NCBI GenBank assembly: GCA_963791225.1
Contig: CAWBRV010000007.1
Span: 248,001 to 312,000 of the forward strand
Direction: 5' to 3'
Source of the DNA: PALSA-612 sp963791225
GTDB lineage: Bacteria > Actinomycetota > Thermoleophilia > Gaiellales > Gaiellaceae
Length of the DNA: 64,000 nucleotides
The notes below the pieces were generated by a model. It had not been told where the DNA came from. It saw only the letters and a list, made by a program, of their open reading frames with translations, and did no database searches. Below are positions 34,656 through 42,093 of this stretch, one piece after another (the stretch's first letter is position 1; every line of letters starts with the position of its first letter). A program made the position numbers and the translations under genes.

Positions 34656-34661
34656 TAGGAT
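34656..34661 (+). promoter_or_regulatory. possible -10 TAGGAT
   Basis: TAGGAT lies 39 bp before the GTG at 34695. Unlike most genes here, a leader with GCGAGG near the start is present. Confidence 0.35.
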
Positions 34662-34694
34662 CACCGCCCGACCCCTTACGAAAGCGAGGTTCTC

Positions 34695-34979
34695 GTGCCC
34701 GTTGCCATCGAGATGGACTTCCCCGGGGCGACGCTCGCCCAGTACGACCAGATCATCGAGAAGATGGGCACGACGCCGGGCGGTCCGGTTCCCCCGGGCG
34801 CGATCTTCCATTGGGTGTCCCAGACAGACGAGGGTCTGCGAGTGGTCGACGTCTGGGAGACGCAGGAGGCGTTCGACCGCTTCGCCGAGGAGCAGATCGG
34901 TCCGTACAGCCGGGAGGTCGGCATTACCGAGCCGCCCCAGATGCGCGTCCACGACGTCCACAACCACCTGGGCGGCTAG
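34695..34979 (+). CDS. dimeric alpha-beta barrel (ABM-like) protein
   Basis: 94 aa. The sequence MPVAIEMDFPGATLAQYDQIIEKMG... followed by IFHWVSQTDEGLRVVDVWETQEAFDRFAEEQI is the ferredoxin-like pattern of antibiotic-biosynthesis-monooxygenase-like proteins. No cofactor residues can be assigned. Role unknown. Confidence 0.65.
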   Translation: MPVAIEMDFPGATLAQYDQIIEKMGTTPGGPVPPGAIFHWVSQTDEGLRVVDVWETQEAFDRFAEEQIGPYSREVGITEPPQMRVHDVHNHLGG

Positions 34980-35008
34980 TCCGCGAGCAGCGGTCATATC
35001 GCGGGCTG

Positions 35009-35067
35009 ACCTCGGCGTTCTCGGCGAGGCGGGAATGCTCTTCCCGTCTCGCCTTAGACGCCGAGGT
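35009..35067. terminator. long nested hairpin after the ABM gene
   Basis: Outer stem ACCTCGGCGT/ACGCCGAGGT (10 bp, perfect) encloses GGCGAGGCGGGAA/TTCCCGTCTCGCC (13 bp, one G-T) with a 5-base loop. There is no T-run. It probably ends the upstream transcript or protects its 3' end. Confidence 0.5.
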
Positions 35068-35229
35068 ATTGCGACCAGGCGATGGTGATCGCGCAGGAGG
35101 TCACCCCTGGGCGAAGGTCATGCGGTGGATCGCGGTGCGGCCGCGACCCCGGCCGGCGTCAACGTCATCGAAGATGGGCGATTCGCCGGTGGGCTCGAGG
35201 GTCGATGCCGATGCCGCGATCATGTGTCT

Positions 35230-36255
35230 ATGCGTGCCCGCGTCGTCGCACCGGTCCTCGTCGCCGTGCTCGCCGGTTGCGGCTCGGGAGGGTCGAGCCT
35301 CGCGAAGAGCGGCCTGGTCGACATCGGCGTCGGGCTCCGTGGCCCGGACGGGTTGAAGGCGACCGTGTACGCGCGCGGGCTCGCGCTCGCGTCGGCGTTC
35401 GCGTTCGACGCGCAGGGGCGGCTCTGGGTCGCCACGTCCGGGGCGCAGACGCACGGGACGGACGGCATCTACGTCGTCCCGCACCCGGGCGCGCACCCGG
35501 TGAAGGTCGTCTCGCACGTGCGCGGTCCGCTCGGACTGCTCTGGCTGCAGGGCGCCCTCTTCGTAGCCTCGCTCGGCCGGGTCGAGGCGTTCAGCGGGCT
35601 CCGCGGTACGCGCTTCGCCGAGCGCCGGACCGTGCTACGTGGGCCACCCGGAAGCGGCGAGAACAACAACCTCGCCCTCGCGCCCGACGGGCGGATCGTC
35701 ATGGGCGTCTCCGCGTCGTGCGACCACTGCACGCCTCCGTCACGGTTCTCGGGCGCGATCGTGTCCTTCCGCCCCGACGGCACGGGGCTGCAGACGTATG
35801 CGACGCGCATCCGGGCGCCCTTCGGGCTCGCGTTCGTGCCCGGGACCGGCCGGCTGCTCGCGACGATGAATCAGCGCGACGACCTCGGCACGAAGACGCC
35901 GGGCGACTGGCTCGCGTTCGTCCGCCCGGGCCAGGACTGGGGCTTCCCCGGCTGCTACGGCCAGAGGGGCGCGGCCTGCCGGGACGTGCCGGAGCCGCTC
36001 GCCGTCCTCGACCCACACGCAGCCGCCGGCGGCGTCGCGGTCGTCACGGGTGGGCTCGGCTCCGCGTTCGGCAGGTCGGCGATCGTCGCCGAGTGGCAGC
36101 GCTCGAAGGTGGTGCGGGTCGCGCTGCCCTCGGGGGCGGTCTCGACGTTCCTGACCGGCCTCCAGAACCCGCTGCCGGTCACGGTGACGAGGAGCGGCGG
36201 CGTGCTCGTCGGCGACTGGGGCACCGGCGTCGTCTACGAGATCACGAAGCGGTGA
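35230..36255 (+). CDS. lipoprotein, PQQ-type sugar dehydrogenase-like beta-propeller
   Basis: 341 aa. Signal peptide with lipobox VLVAVLAGCGSG (lipidated Cys near residue 17). The mature part is a propeller of the GSDH/sorbosone-dehydrogenase type, for example YARGLALASAFAFDAQGRLWVATSG, NNNLALAPDGRIVMGV, IRAPFGLAFVPGTGRLLATMNQRDDLG and VVRVALPSGAVSTFLTG. In the soluble glucose dehydrogenase the matching histidine and arginine bind substrate and PQQ. The base His is not evident here, so it may be a non-enzymatic relative. Confidence 0.7.
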   Translation: MRARVVAPVLVAVLAGCGSGGSSLAKSGLVDIGVGLRGPDGLKATVYARGLALASAFAFDAQGRLWVATSGAQTHGTDGIYVVPHPGAHPVKVVSHVRGPLGLLWLQGALFVASLGRVEAFSGLRGTRFAERRTVLRGPPGSGENNNLALAPDGRIVMGVSASCDHCTPPSRFSGAIVSFRPDGTGLQTYATRIRAPFGLAFVPGTGRLLATMNQRDDLGTKTPGDWLAFVRPGQDWGFPGCYGQRGAACRDVPEPLAVLDPHAAAGGVAVVTGGLGSAFGRSAIVAEWQRSKVVRVALPSGAVSTFLTGLQNPLPVTVTRSGGVLVGDWGTGVVYEITKR

Positions 36256-36262
36256 GGGAGGG

Positions 36263-36295
36263 AGCCCGCCGTCGGCAGTTGCCGGACGGCGGGCT
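36263..36295. terminator. bidirectional hairpin between convergent genes
   Basis: AGCCCGCCGTCGGCA pairs with TGCCGGACGGCGGGCT (15 bp, one bulge) around a GT turn. It lies between the propeller lipoprotein and the minus-strand secreted protein and probably ends both transcripts. Confidence 0.65.
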
Positions 36296-36305
36296 CGGGT
36301 TCAGG

Positions 36306-36545
36306 TCAGACGTTGGGAGGCGCGTACATCGTGTTCGACGACGTGCCTGACGAGGAGCCCATGTTCGGGCAATTGCCCTGATGCGCCGAATGGCTCTTCG
36401 GCGTCGAGCTCTTCGGTGCCGTCTGGCTCTTCGGTGTCGTGGTACTCGGCGACGAGGCCGCCATGGCAACCGCGCCCCAGGTCCCCGCGGCCGCGACGGC
36501 GACGGTGGCCGACACGACGAGGAGCATCCGTTTGGACTTGAGCAA
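36306..36545 (-). CDS. small secreted Ser/Thr/Pro-rich protein
   Basis: 79 aa from a TTG at 36545, chosen because AAGGAG lies six bases upstream. The N terminus KSKRMLLVVSATVAVAAAGTWGAVAMA is a signal peptide. The mature 50 residues are low-complexity (SSPSTTTPKSQTAPKSSTPK) with one Cys (GNCPNM). It is probably exported or cell-wall associated. No family. Confidence 0.55.
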   Translation of the reverse strand: MLKSKRMLLVVSATVAVAAAGTWGAVAMAASSPSTTTPKSQTAPKSSTPKSHSAHQGNCPNMGSSSGTSSNTMYAPPNV

Positions 36546-36664
36546 CCGGTCTCCTTTCTCGGGAGTTCTCGACGCTTCGAATCGTGACATGCCGACCTGA
36601 GGAAGAGCTGAGAACGTCATAAGAGATCGGCTCACCCGGCGCGGTCGCCGCGGCACCTGGCACC

Positions 36665-36793
36665 ATGGAGATCGTGCGCGCGCAGGAACAGACGAGGCCG
36701 TTCTCCGCTTCGTGGCTCCTCTGGCTCGTGGCCGTGTTCATCGGCTCGCTCGAGCTCGCCTGGTGGTTCCTCTGGCACGTGTTGAACGCCTGA
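36665..36793 (+). CDS. 42-aa single-pass membrane protein
   Basis: Reads MEIVRAQEQTRPFSASWLL then a helix WLVAVFIGSLELAWWFLWHV and ends LNA. A short polar N terminus precedes one aromatic-rich helix. It overlaps the first codons of the thymidylate-synthase-like frame. There is no strong ribosome-binding site. Confidence 0.5.
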   Translation: MEIVRAQEQTRPFSASWLLWLVAVFIGSLELAWWFLWHVLNA

Positions 36794-37436
36794 CGCCGGG
36801 CGTCCGCCTCGTCGCCGCCGCGACGACAGGGGAGGGCTGGCTCGCTGTTTCGCGCGCCGTGCTCGAGGAAGGCGGACCGGCCCTCTACAACGGTCAACCG
36901 ACGCGCGAGCTCGCGCTCGTGACCTTCGTCGTCGAGGAGCCGGCATCCGACGACCCGATCGTCGCCGAGCTCGGCGACCCGGACTGGCTCGCCTGGATGC
37001 ACGAGAACTTCTTCGTCGAGAAGGAGTGCCCGAGCTCGGTGATGCCGACAGCTATGCGGTCAGGCTCTTCGACTACGGCCGCGCGGGCCGTGACCAGATC
37101 GCCTGGGTCGTCGACCGGCTCCGCGCCGACCCCGAGTGCCGTTCGGCGGCGGTGACGACATTGCAGCCGCTGACCGACACGGCCTACATCCCCTGCATCA
37201 GCATGCTCGACTTCTGGCTCCCCGCCGGCCGGCTCGAGCTCGTCGTCTACGCGCACAGTCTCGACTTCGGCAAGAAGGCGTACGGGAACCTCGTCGAGCT
37301 TGCCCGCCTCCAGGAGCACGTGGCCGGTGAGCTCGGCACCACCGTCGGAAGGCTCGTGATCCACGCCAAGTCGGCGCACGTGTACGAGCCGGAGTTGAAG
37401 CTTATGACCCGCCTCGCGGGCAGTGCCAGCGCCTGA
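36712..37436 (+). CDS. thymidylate-synthase-like protein (frameshifted)
   Basis: The C-terminal half reads ADSYAVRLFDYGRAGRDQIAWVVDRLRADP...TAYIPCISMLDFWLPAGRLELVVYAHSLDFGKKAYGNL. This parallels the ThyA core, including the PC of the catalytic-cysteine motif and the AHVYEPEL end. The N-terminal part (TPGVRLVAAATTGEGWLAVSRAVLEEGG) lies in another frame. The shift near 37025 looks like one missing base, unlike the +1 insertions elsewhere. The start is unclear; the GTG at 36712 lies inside the 42-aa ORF. The ThyA RPCH motif and folate site are not fully kept, so true thymidylate synthesis is doubtful. Confidence 0.55.
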
Positions 37437-37538
37437 GCTTGCTGCAACGGCTACGCGATCCGAGTCTCCGCGGAGCCGTGGCTCAGCCGCGGCGCAGCTC
37501 GAGCGGCGCGGGCGTCGACCACGCGGGGAAGGGGGCCC

Positions 37539-37565
37539 GTGGGGGAAACCGGCCGTTTCCCCCAC
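37539..37565. promoter_or_regulatory. perfect inverted repeat upstream of the accB-like gene
   Basis: GTGGGGGAAAC and GTTTCCCCCAC (11 bp, perfect) are separated by CGGCC. It ends 9 bp before the TAGGCT -10 of the fusion gene, so it is placed like an operator. It could also be a terminator of the upstream gene. Confidence 0.5.
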
Positions 37566-37573
37566 GTCAACGG

Positions 37574-37579
37574 TAGGCT
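37574..37579 (+). promoter_or_regulatory. -10 TAGGCT of the accB-accC group
   Basis: TAGGCT begins 15 bp before the ATG at 37589. It would drive the fusion gene and the overlapping accC-nusB-xseB-ispA. Confidence 0.4.
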
Positions 37580-37588
37580 CAAACCCGC

Positions 37589-39394
37589 ATGCCAAGGCTC
37601 GTCGACACGACGCTGCGCCTGCTCGGGCAGGAGCCGCTCGCCGGTACCGTGCCGACGGCCGAGCAGCTGCGCATTGCCGAGATCCTGGACGGGGCCGGGT
37701 TCGCGTACCTCGAGGTCTCTGGGGGTGGCTGCTTCGACAGCGCGGTCAAGCGCGGCGTCGAGAGCCCGTGGGAGCGGATCCGCGCGATCAAGGCGCGAAC
37801 TACGACACCGCTCGCCCTCGCCGTTCGCGGCCGCTTCCTGGTCGGCTCGCGGCCGGTCGCCGTCGACCTCGTCCGTCGCTTCGTCGCCTGTGCCGCCGAC
37901 AGCGGCATCGACGTCTTCCGGCTCCACGACCCGCTCAACGACATCTCCAACCTCCGCGAAGCGGCGGAGGCGATCACGGCCGCGGATCACGAGTTCGACG
38001 CCGGCCTCGTCTATAGCCCCGGTCGCACCGGCGAGACGGAGACCGTCGCCGAACGCGCCAGCCGGCTGCCCGAGCTAGGTGCTGCGCGCGTCCTGATCCA
38101 CGACCCGTCCGGGTCGTTGCATCCCCGCAAGGCCGCGGAGCTGGTCGAGGCGGTGCGCGACGCGAGCGGACTCCCGGTCGGCCTCTACTGCCAGGGCTCG
38201 GGGGGCACTGCGCTCGCGGCTGCGCTCGAGGCGTCCAGGGTCGGCGCCGACCTGATCGCGACCGCCCTCTATCCGCTTGCCCTCACGCTGCACCGTGTCT
38301 CGGGCGAATCCGTCGCGCGCGCGCTCGCCTCGCTCGACCTCGACACGGGCGTGGACATCGCCGCGCTCTGGCGCGCCTCCGACATCGTCGACGAGCACAT
38401 CGGCGACGAGCCCGTCTCGCCGATCCCGCCTCGCGTGGCGACACGTGCCGCCCAGCACCGTCTCCCTCCCGGCCTTGTCGCCTCGCTCGACCTGAACCTG
38501 CGCGCGAACGGGGCCGGCGACCGGATCGACGAGGTGCTCGACGAGCTGCTGCGGATCCGGGCCGAGGCCGGCTGGCCGCCGCTCGCCGCGCCGATCGGGC
38601 AGATCCTTGCCTCGCAGGCGCTGATCAACGTGCTGTCGGCCAGCCGCTACCAGACCGTCGTCGACGAGCTGCAAGGACTGCTCGCAGGCCGTTTCGGCTC
38701 GCCGCCGGCCGCCATCGACGAGACCGTGCTTCGCGCAGTCAGGCTCGTGAGCGGCGACGAGCCTCCGACCGAGGACGAGGTCGAACTCGCCGACGTGCGC
38801 GAGTCGGCAGAGGGCCTCGCGGCCAGCGAGGAGGAGCTGCTGCTGCTGGCGCTCTTCGGCGAGTCGGCGGAGCCGCTTCTCCGCGCGATCCGTGGCCGGG
38901 GCCGCCGCGCCGAGAGCGACCTCTCCGGCCTCGAACCGATCCGGGCGGAGCGAATCCGCGAGGTCGTGCGGATCGTCCAGGAGTCGGGCGTCAACGAGGT
39001 GACGATCGAGGACGGCGGCATGCGCGTGACCGTCCGCCGCGGCGACACGCAGGCCCCGGTGCCGGCGGGCACGGAACCGGACCCGTCCGCGGACGGTGTG
39101 CCCGTCGCGAGCAGCCCGCCGTCGAGACCGGCACTGATCCGCGTCGAGGCACCGATGGTCGGCACCTTCTACCGCGCGCCCGACCCGACCGCCGCACCCT
39201 TCGTCAGCGAGGGAGACGTCGTCGTCGCCGGGCAGACCCTTTGCATCCTCGAGGCGATGAAGCTGATGAACGAGATCAAGGCCGAGGCCGAGGGGCAGGT
39301 GAAGTCGATCCTGGTCGAGAACGCGCAGCCGGTCGAGTACGGCCAGGTCCTCTTCGAGCTCGAGCCCGTCGACGGCCGACCGCCGGCGTTCTAG
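37589..39394 (+). CDS. accB: pseudo-carboxyltransferase fused to biotin carboxyl carrier protein
   Basis: A 601-aa fusion. Residues ~1-420 align along their length with the carboxyltransferase domain of pyruvate carboxylase/oxaloacetate decarboxylase (DTTLR, SGGGCFD, PWERIRAIK, GIDVFRLHDPLND). The metal site is gone: the Asp of DAHQS is lost (LLGQEP, 11-16), the carbamylated Lys of KDMAG is His171, and the two His of HTH are Tyr200 and Gln202. Residues ~455-601 are an AccB-type carrier: IREVVRIVQESGVNEVTIEDGG, then a Pro/Ser linker and the biotin site EAMKLM (Lys558). With accC next door it is probably the acetyl-CoA carboxylase carrier. The front domain may be structural or bind a substrate (inference). 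Confidence 0.85.
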   Translation: MPRLVDTTLRLLGQEPLAGTVPTAEQLRIAEILDGAGFAYLEVSGGGCFDSAVKRGVESPWERIRAIKARTTTPLALAVRGRFLVGSRPVAVDLVRRFVACAADSGIDVFRLHDPLNDISNLREAAEAITAADHEFDAGLVYSPGRTGETETVAERASRLPELGAARVLIHDPSGSLHPRKAAELVEAVRDASGLPVGLYCQGSGGTALAAALEASRVGADLIATALYPLALTLHRVSGESVARALASLDLDTGVDIAALWRASDIVDEHIGDEPVSPIPPRVATRAAQHRLPPGLVASLDLNLRANGAGDRIDEVLDELLRIRAEAGWPPLAAPIGQILASQALINVLSASRYQTVVDELQGLLAGRFGSPPAAIDETVLRAVRLVSGDEPPTEDEVELADVRESAEGLAASEEELLLLALFGESAEPLLRAIRGRGRRAESDLSGLEPIRAERIREVVRIVQESGVNEVTIEDGGMRVTVRRGDTQAPVPAGTEPDPSADGVPVASSPPSRPALIRVEAPMVGTFYRAPDPTAAPFVSEGDVVVAGQTLCILEAMKLMNEIKAEAEGQVKSILVENAQPVEYGQVLFELEPVDGRPPAF

Positions 39395-39396
39395 CC

Positions 39397-40755
39397 GTGT
39401 TCGAGCGGGTCCTCGTCGCCAACCGAGGCGAGATCGCGGTTCGCGTCATCCGCGCCGCGCACGAGCTCGGCCTCGAGGCGGTGGCCGTGTACTCGACGGC
39501 CGATGAGGACGCGATGCACGTGCGGATTGCCGACCGCGCCGTCCGGATCGGCCCGCCGCCGGCGGCGCAGAGCTACCTGAGCATCCCCTCGGTCATCGGC
39601 GCCGCGACGACGACCGGCTGCGACGCCGTCCATCCCGGCTACGGCTTCCTCGCCGAGAACCCCGCCTTCGTCCTCGCCTGCGAGGAGAGCGACCTCGTCT
39701 TCGTCGGGCCGGGCGTCGACACGATGGAGCGCATGGGCGACAAGGTGCGCGCGAAGGCCGAGCTGGCGGCGGCGCAGGTGCCCGTCGTCCCTGGGACGAG
39801 CGGCGAGACCACGGTCGGTGAGGCCGCTTCGGTCGCCGGCGAGCTCGGCTACCCGATCCTGCTCAAGGCGAGCGCCGGCGGCGGCGGCAAGGGGATGCGG
39901 CTCGTCGACGGGCCTACGGAGCTCGAGGGCGCCTTTCAGACGGCCGCCGCCGAGGCGCTCGCGGCATTCGGGGACGGCAGCCTCTACGTCGAGAAGGCGC
40001 TCGTGCCGGCCCGACACGTCGAGGTGCAGGTGCTGGCCGACGGGCAGGGAGGCGTCCTGACGCTCGGCGAGCGCGAGTGCTCGATCCAACGTCGCCACCA
40101 GAAGCTCGTCGAGGAGTCGCCTTCGGCGGCCCTCACGCCGGAGACGCGTGAGGCGATGGAGGCCGCTGCGGAGCGCGCGTGCCACGCCATCGGCTACGCG
40201 AACGCCGGCACGTTCGAGTTCCTGCTCGGCCCGGACGGCGACTTCTACTTCATCGAGCTGAACGCACGGCTCCAGGTCGAACATCCGGTGAGCGAGCTCG
40301 TCACCGGCGTCGACATCGTCCAGTCTCAGCTCCGCATCGCCGCCGGGGAGCCGCTGCCGGTCACCGGCCGGGCGCCGAGGCGCGGCCACGCGATCGAGTT
40401 CCGGATCAACGCCGAGGATCCCAGCCGCGACTTCGCGCCGTCCCCCGGAACCGTCGAGCGCTTCCGTTCGCCGCTCGGCCCGGGCGTGCGCGTCGACACG
40501 GCCGTCTCGGACGGCACCATCGTGCCGCCGTACTACGACTCGCTGGTCGCCAAGCTCGTCGTCTGGGCCGACGATCGGGGCGCCGCGATCGCGCGTGGAC
40601 GGCGCGCGCTCACCGAGCTCGAGGTGTCGGGTGTGCCGACGACGCGGGACCTCGCGCTCGACATCCTCGGCAGCGAGGCGTTCGTCTCCGGTCGCTACTC
40701 GACGAGCTTCGTCGAGGAGAGCGCGAACCTGCTCCCGTCGCTGCAGGCCCGCTGA
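39397..40755 (+). CDS. accC: biotin carboxylase
   Basis: 452 aa (EC 6.3.4.14). ATP-grasp enzyme with the N-terminal FERVLVANRGEIAVRVIRAAHELG, VHPGYGFLAENPAF, the Gly-rich ATP loop KASAGGGGKGMR, and the catalytic HQKLVEESPS and FIELNARLQVEHPVSE. It carboxylates the biotin of the upstream carrier. The GTG start lies 2 bp after the carrier stop. Carboxyltransferase subunits (accA/accD or accBC-type) are not in the window. Confidence 0.95.
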   Translation: MFERVLVANRGEIAVRVIRAAHELGLEAVAVYSTADEDAMHVRIADRAVRIGPPPAAQSYLSIPSVIGAATTTGCDAVHPGYGFLAENPAFVLACEESDLVFVGPGVDTMERMGDKVRAKAELAAAQVPVVPGTSGETTVGEAASVAGELGYPILLKASAGGGGKGMRLVDGPTELEGAFQTAAAEALAAFGDGSLYVEKALVPARHVEVQVLADGQGGVLTLGERECSIQRRHQKLVEESPSAALTPETREAMEAAAERACHAIGYANAGTFEFLLGPDGDFYFIELNARLQVEHPVSELVTGVDIVQSQLRIAAGEPLPVTGRAPRRGHAIEFRINAEDPSRDFAPSPGTVERFRSPLGPGVRVDTAVSDGTIVPPYYDSLVAKLVVWADDRGAAIARGRRALTELEVSGVPTTRDLALDILGSEAFVSGRYSTSFVEESANLLPSLQAR

Positions 40756-41147
40756 TGGCGCCCGCGCGCAAGCCGCCGGGTCGCCGCGCCGCACGCCGCG
40801 AGGCGCTGTTCGTGCTCTACCAGTGGGACCTGACCGGCCGGTCGATCAAGTCGCAGCCGGAGGAGATAGACCCGTTCGCCCGCGAGCTCGCGGAGGCCGT
40901 GATCGGGCGCGAGGCGGAGCTCGACCGGCGGATCGACGAGGTGTCGGAAGGCTGGCCGGCCGACCGCCTCGGCGTGCTCGAGCGCAACATCCTGCGGATC
41001 GGCATCGCCGAGCTCGAAGGCGATACGGTGCCTCCTCAAGTGGCGATCGCAGAGGCAGTCGGACTGGCGAAGCGGTACGCGTCGCCCGAGGCGGCACGGC
41101 TCGTGAACGGGATCCTGGGACGGATTGCCGAGGAGTGCGCGGCGTGA
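40755..41147 (+). CDS. nusB: transcription antitermination factor NusB
   Basis: 130 aa. All-helical NusB fold: RRAARREALFVLYQWDLTG at the N terminus, GWPADRLGVLERNILRIGIAEL and VAIAEAVGLAKRYASPEAARLVNGILGRI at the C terminus. It acts with NusE on boxA of rRNA operons. The start overlaps the accC stop by one base (TGATG), and the end overlaps xseB by 4 nt. Confidence 0.93.
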   Translation: MAPARKPPGRRAARREALFVLYQWDLTGRSIKSQPEEIDPFARELAEAVIGREAELDRRIDEVSEGWPADRLGVLERNILRIGIAELEGDTVPPQVAIAEAVGLAKRYASPEAARLVNGILGRIAEECAA

Positions 41148-41335
41148 GCACGCAGGCCGACCCGTTGGATCGCGCAGCCGAGCTGCTCGACCAGCTCGAG
41201 GCGGCGCGCGCGAAGCTCGAGCAGACCGAGGATCCGGACGCGGCGGTCGACCTGCTCGCCGAGATCACGGAGCTGGCGAAGGAGGCGCATGCCGAGATCG
41301 AGCGCGCGCGGCGGGAGGCCGATGCACAACCCTGA
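41144..41335 (+). CDS. xseB: exodeoxyribonuclease VII small subunit-like
   Basis: 63 aa, two antiparallel helices (PLDRAAELLDQLEAARAKLEQTEDPDAAVDLLAEITELAKEAHAEIERARR). This matches the length and helix-turn-helix layout of XseB but not its strict consensus. The position between nusB and ispA is the usual place for xseB. xseA, normally next to it, is absent here. Confidence 0.55.
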   Translation: MSTQADPLDRAAELLDQLEAARAKLEQTEDPDAAVDLLAEITELAKEAHAEIERARREADAQP

Positions 41336-42092
41336 CGAGCTGAAGGAGCTGACCGAGGAGGCGATCGAGCGGTTTGCCTTCTGGCCCCAGCTGAACGGCC
41401 AGTCGGAGTCGATGCGCTACGCGCTCGAGATGGGCGGCAAGCGTGTGCGCCCGGTGATCTGCCTCGCCACCGGCGAGGCGTGCGGCGCCTCCGTCGAGCG
41501 GGCGATGCCTGCTGCGCTCGCGGTCGAGCTCGTCCACAACTTCTCGCTCGTCCACGACGACCTGCCCTCGCTCGACGACGATGCAGAGCGCCGCGGCAAG
41601 CCGAGTGTGTGGGCGGCCTACGGCGAGGGGACGGCGGTGCTCGCGGGCGACGGCCTGCTCGCGGAGGCGTTCCGGCTCGCGAGCTCGTACCCGTCGCCAA
41701 ACGTCGCGCGCGAGCTCGCCGAGATGACCCTGGGAATGATCGGCGGCCAGTACCTCGACACGATGGTCGACGGCGCCGACCTGCGCTCCGTGCACCGGCT
41801 GAAGACGGGCTGCCTGTTCGCCGCCTCGGTGTCGCTCGCGCTCTGGGCTGCGGATGTCGCGGAGGCAGAGCAGGGGCCGTGGCGGGCTTTCGGCGACGAG
41901 CTCGGGCTGCTCTTCCAGGTCGTCGACGACATCCTCGACGAGGACGGCTTCTACGTCTCGGACGGGCCCGAGGGGGCACGCCGCCTCGCCGACGATGCCG
42001 CGGCCCGCGCGCACGAGCGCCTCGGCGAGATCGCCGCGGACACGTCGGTGCTCGACGGCATCGTGTCGGCGCTCGCGGCCCGCACCGTCTGA
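41322..42092 (+). CDS. ispA: polyprenyl (farnesyl/geranylgeranyl) diphosphate synthase
   Basis: 256 aa from the ATG at 41322, overlapping xseB by 14 nt. The first Asp-rich motif is LVHDDLPSLDDDAERRGKPSVW and the second is LFQVVDDILDEDG. MGGKRVRPVICLATGEACG precedes them. The short-chain type is likely, although chain length cannot be read with certainty. It makes prenyl diphosphates for quinones or cell-wall lipid carriers. Confidence 0.88.
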   Translation: MHNPDELKELTEEAIERFAFWPQLNGQSESMRYALEMGGKRVRPVICLATGEACGASVERAMPAALAVELVHNFSLVHDDLPSLDDDAERRGKPSVWAAYGEGTAVLAGDGLLAEAFRLASSYPSPNVARELAEMTLGMIGGQYLDTMVDGADLRSVHRLKTGCLFAASVSLALWAADVAEAEQGPWRAFGDELGLLFQVVDDILDEDGFYVSDGPEGARRLADDAAARAHERLGEIAADTSVLDGIVSALAARTV

Positions 42093-42093
42093 C

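Noticed and set aside
37589..39394. Pyruvate carboxylase or oxaloacetate decarboxylase alpha subunit
   Set aside because: The overall alignment suggests it, but the metal ligands needed for carboxyl transfer are all replaced, and the carrier part is of AccB type.
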